DNA from: Pseudomonas sp. LS1212
Lineage (GTDB): Bacteria; Pseudomonadota; Gammaproteobacteria; Pseudomonadales; Pseudomonadaceae
Reading direction: 5' to 3'
Length of the DNA: 64,000 bases
Assembly (NCBI RefSeq): GCF_024741815.1
Contig: NZ_CP102951.1
Span: 4,354,001-4,418,000 of the forward strand
The first letter of the stretch is position 1; every line of letters starts with the position of its first letter. The notes beneath the pieces were generated by a model that did no database searches, was not told the origin of the DNA, and saw nothing but the letters and a program-made list of their open reading frames with translations. The translations under genes were made by a program, and so were the position numbers. Below, piece by piece: positions 63,501 to 64,000 of the stretch.

Positions 63501-64000
63501 CGGCAATGACAGCATCGCTGCCGATCTCCGCTGCGCGATAGTCGAAGACCTGCATGCGCAGCGCATCGAAGTCTCTGCGCATCAGCAAAACGAGGGCGCG
63601 CTCTGTGAGGGTGAAGTTCTCTCCGCTCACCACCATTTGCAGCAACGAATAGGAGCGCGCAGACAGGTGCGCTAAGTGATAACTCGCCGCGGCCATGACA
63701 AAGTGAAAGTCGCGATCAACCTCGACCGGATTGCCTCGGGCAATAACCGCCTCCAGCGCGGTTGCAGCTTGCTCGAAAGCTATCCGCGCTTGGGTCGAGT
63801 CCCCTTGAAGTTCTCGGAGCCGCAGCCCCAGCCCAAGAAGGGAGTAGCCATAGGAGTGCAAGTCGTAACTCAGTTGTGGTGCAAACTCTGGGGCATCCGG
63901 CGGCAGCACTCCATCACGCCAAATGATCGCTCTAGCCTGACCGCGAGCAATAAGTCGACCGCGAAACCCGGTGGTTGCAGCTTCCGCGATACTCGCGGCG
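60514..64000 (-). CDS. Large Ski2-like DExH helicase, 5' end beyond the window
   Basis: The coding frame ends at 60514 and is open without a stop to base 64000, so the true start lies outside. The visible part is about 1160 residues. Helicase motifs: VVSLPTSAGKTRIAELC (I, ~288 from the GTG at 63909), ATPEKIDF (Ib), LLVFDEGHMIGL (II, DEGH), CLSAILPD (III), TISSPTLAQGLNLSATAVV (IV-V) and FKNVIGRAGRAYVD (VI). These point to the Ski2/SNF-type DExH group. The N-terminal ~250 residues are helical and TPR-like. The C-terminal third is unrecognised. Such helicases appear in several anti-phage systems, including Hachiman HamB; that assignment needs the missing upstream gene. Confidence 0.88.
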   Translation of the reverse strand, partial: AASIAEAATTGFRGRLIARGQARAIIWRDGVLPPDAPEFAPQLSYDLHSYGYSLLGLGLRLRELQGDSTQARIAFEQAATALEAVIARGNPVEVDRDFHFVMAAASYHLAHLSARSYSLLQMVVSGENFTLTERALVLLMRRDFDALRMQVFDYRAAEIGSDAVIAAGIQANLDRIAAAGDLPGDSDDFLLAGLDTALTDTFMAAMALFISAIERREQALLQQAQERFATGLAISAELNMLPQWWAYRIASHLVTDLWSSTFHVNVPPQPAGGEAMDWAQLRGLFIAVLFRRPRAEFDLWPSQIEAAKRAADQADDLVVSLPTSAGKTRIAELCILRCLAGGKRVAFITPLRALSAQTEATLQRTFGPLGKTISALYGSIGVSGIDEDSIRSRDIIVATPEKIDFALRNDPDILDDVGLLVFDEGHMIGLNEREVRYEVQIQRLLRRPDAAHRRIVCLSAILPDGDQLEDFANWLRKDHPGEVIKNEWRPTRLRFGEVIWSSAHSTARLNLRVGDERPWVQRYLLGLIPPVWVRPKRRRTKVFPCDQRELCLATAWRLIDDGQTVLIFCPQRSSVEPYADVVVDLHERGALRSLLEVDPALLNTAIVLGEEWLGTDSAILRCLRIGVALHHGALPTAYRKEVERLLRDGILKVTISSPTLAQGLNLSATAVVMHSLYRAGQRIEISEFKNVIGRAGRAYVDVEGVVLFPIFDKVPTRRRAWEGLISDLGARNMESGLVQLVIALLNRMWRRTGGDLNQLVEYVTNNATAWSFPVLDEEKPEEIEAARAEWEQHIATLDTAVLSLLGENEVEDDDIESALDDILQSSLWQRRLLRRNEHEQQALQAGLKSRAELIWGQTTVAQRRGYFLAGIGLTTGQTLDARAEILNPLLVTANAEILQRDDAAAVVALTAIAEHVFTFYPFKPDVLPANWRDLLRKWLLGEALTSDTSEQAAETMRFIENGLVYRLPWAMEAIRVRAQANGDTVYALAMDNFELSLAVAAVETGTLNRAASLLIQAGFSSRLAAIKAVTDTNASFDSSEGLRQWLRSVELAQFSILPNWPTPETRQLWVEFTEGFEPQERQVWANRSYRGGVTWREVPPPPGTPVQLHKWNGQVQVLSSDGSPVGRFESRINIAHKGLLLVEVGQDVGELNINYLGPEDL

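Overview
The window looks like the chromosome of a Pseudomonas of the fluorescens lineage. The evidence is gene content and order: cysM-rlmD-relA-mazG next to gacS, arsC-wrbA, oprH-phoP-phoQ near dctA, and pcpS-fhuF-like-rstB/rstA-like-nrdA-nrdB. High-GC codon use and many Pseudomonas REP-type hairpins fit this. No rRNA, tRNA or CRISPR was seen.

Bases 1-15130 (mostly minus strand) form a contact-dependent inhibition (CDI) locus. It has a disrupted cdiB, a 3487-residue cdiA and its presumed immunity gene, then a frameshifted orphan toxin tip with its own immunity gene, then a second, decayed copy of the cdiA pre-toxin region (1-1592 duplicates 3332-4924). The cdiB gene is broken by inversion of a segment of about 103 bp, so CdiA is probably not exported in this form.

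Bases 15393-29130 are core genome: a DUF2058 gene, mazG, relA, rlmD, cysM, an OmpR-type regulator facing the hybrid kinase gacS, a short remnant of ldhA, two small genes, a TlpA-like thioredoxin lipoprotein, and an arsC-wrbA-DUF2069-glycosylase operon. Bases 29141-34896 (minus) are a six-gene phospholipid operon matching E. coli ynbABCD plus an acyltransferase and a small membrane protein. Its product is not known to me. Bases 35058-45986 hold ttcA, a Yip1 gene, a SprT-type gene, dctA with a clear sigma-54 promoter and two palindromic enhancer-like sites, phoQ-phoP-oprH with a four-repeat PhoP box, pcpS, a FhuF-like reductase and an RstA/RstB-like pair.

Bases 46000-57430 are the class Ia ribonucleotide reductase region. 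nrdA and nrdB, normally neighbours, are separated by a compact element of about 6 kb. It encodes three tyrosine recombinases and a small coiled-coil protein, carries almost no cargo, and has GTATAC palindromes clustered at both ends. The first recombinase gene is split at a run of nine A, which suggests either slippage-controlled expression or decay.

Bases 57431-64000 are accessory. They hold an IS66 3' end interrupted by a group II intron remnant with a recognisable domain V, a gene with a HEPN-type RNase motif, a 178-bp MITE with 4-bp target duplications, and a large Ski2-like helicase running off the window. The helicase and HEPN genes make this a candidate defence locus.
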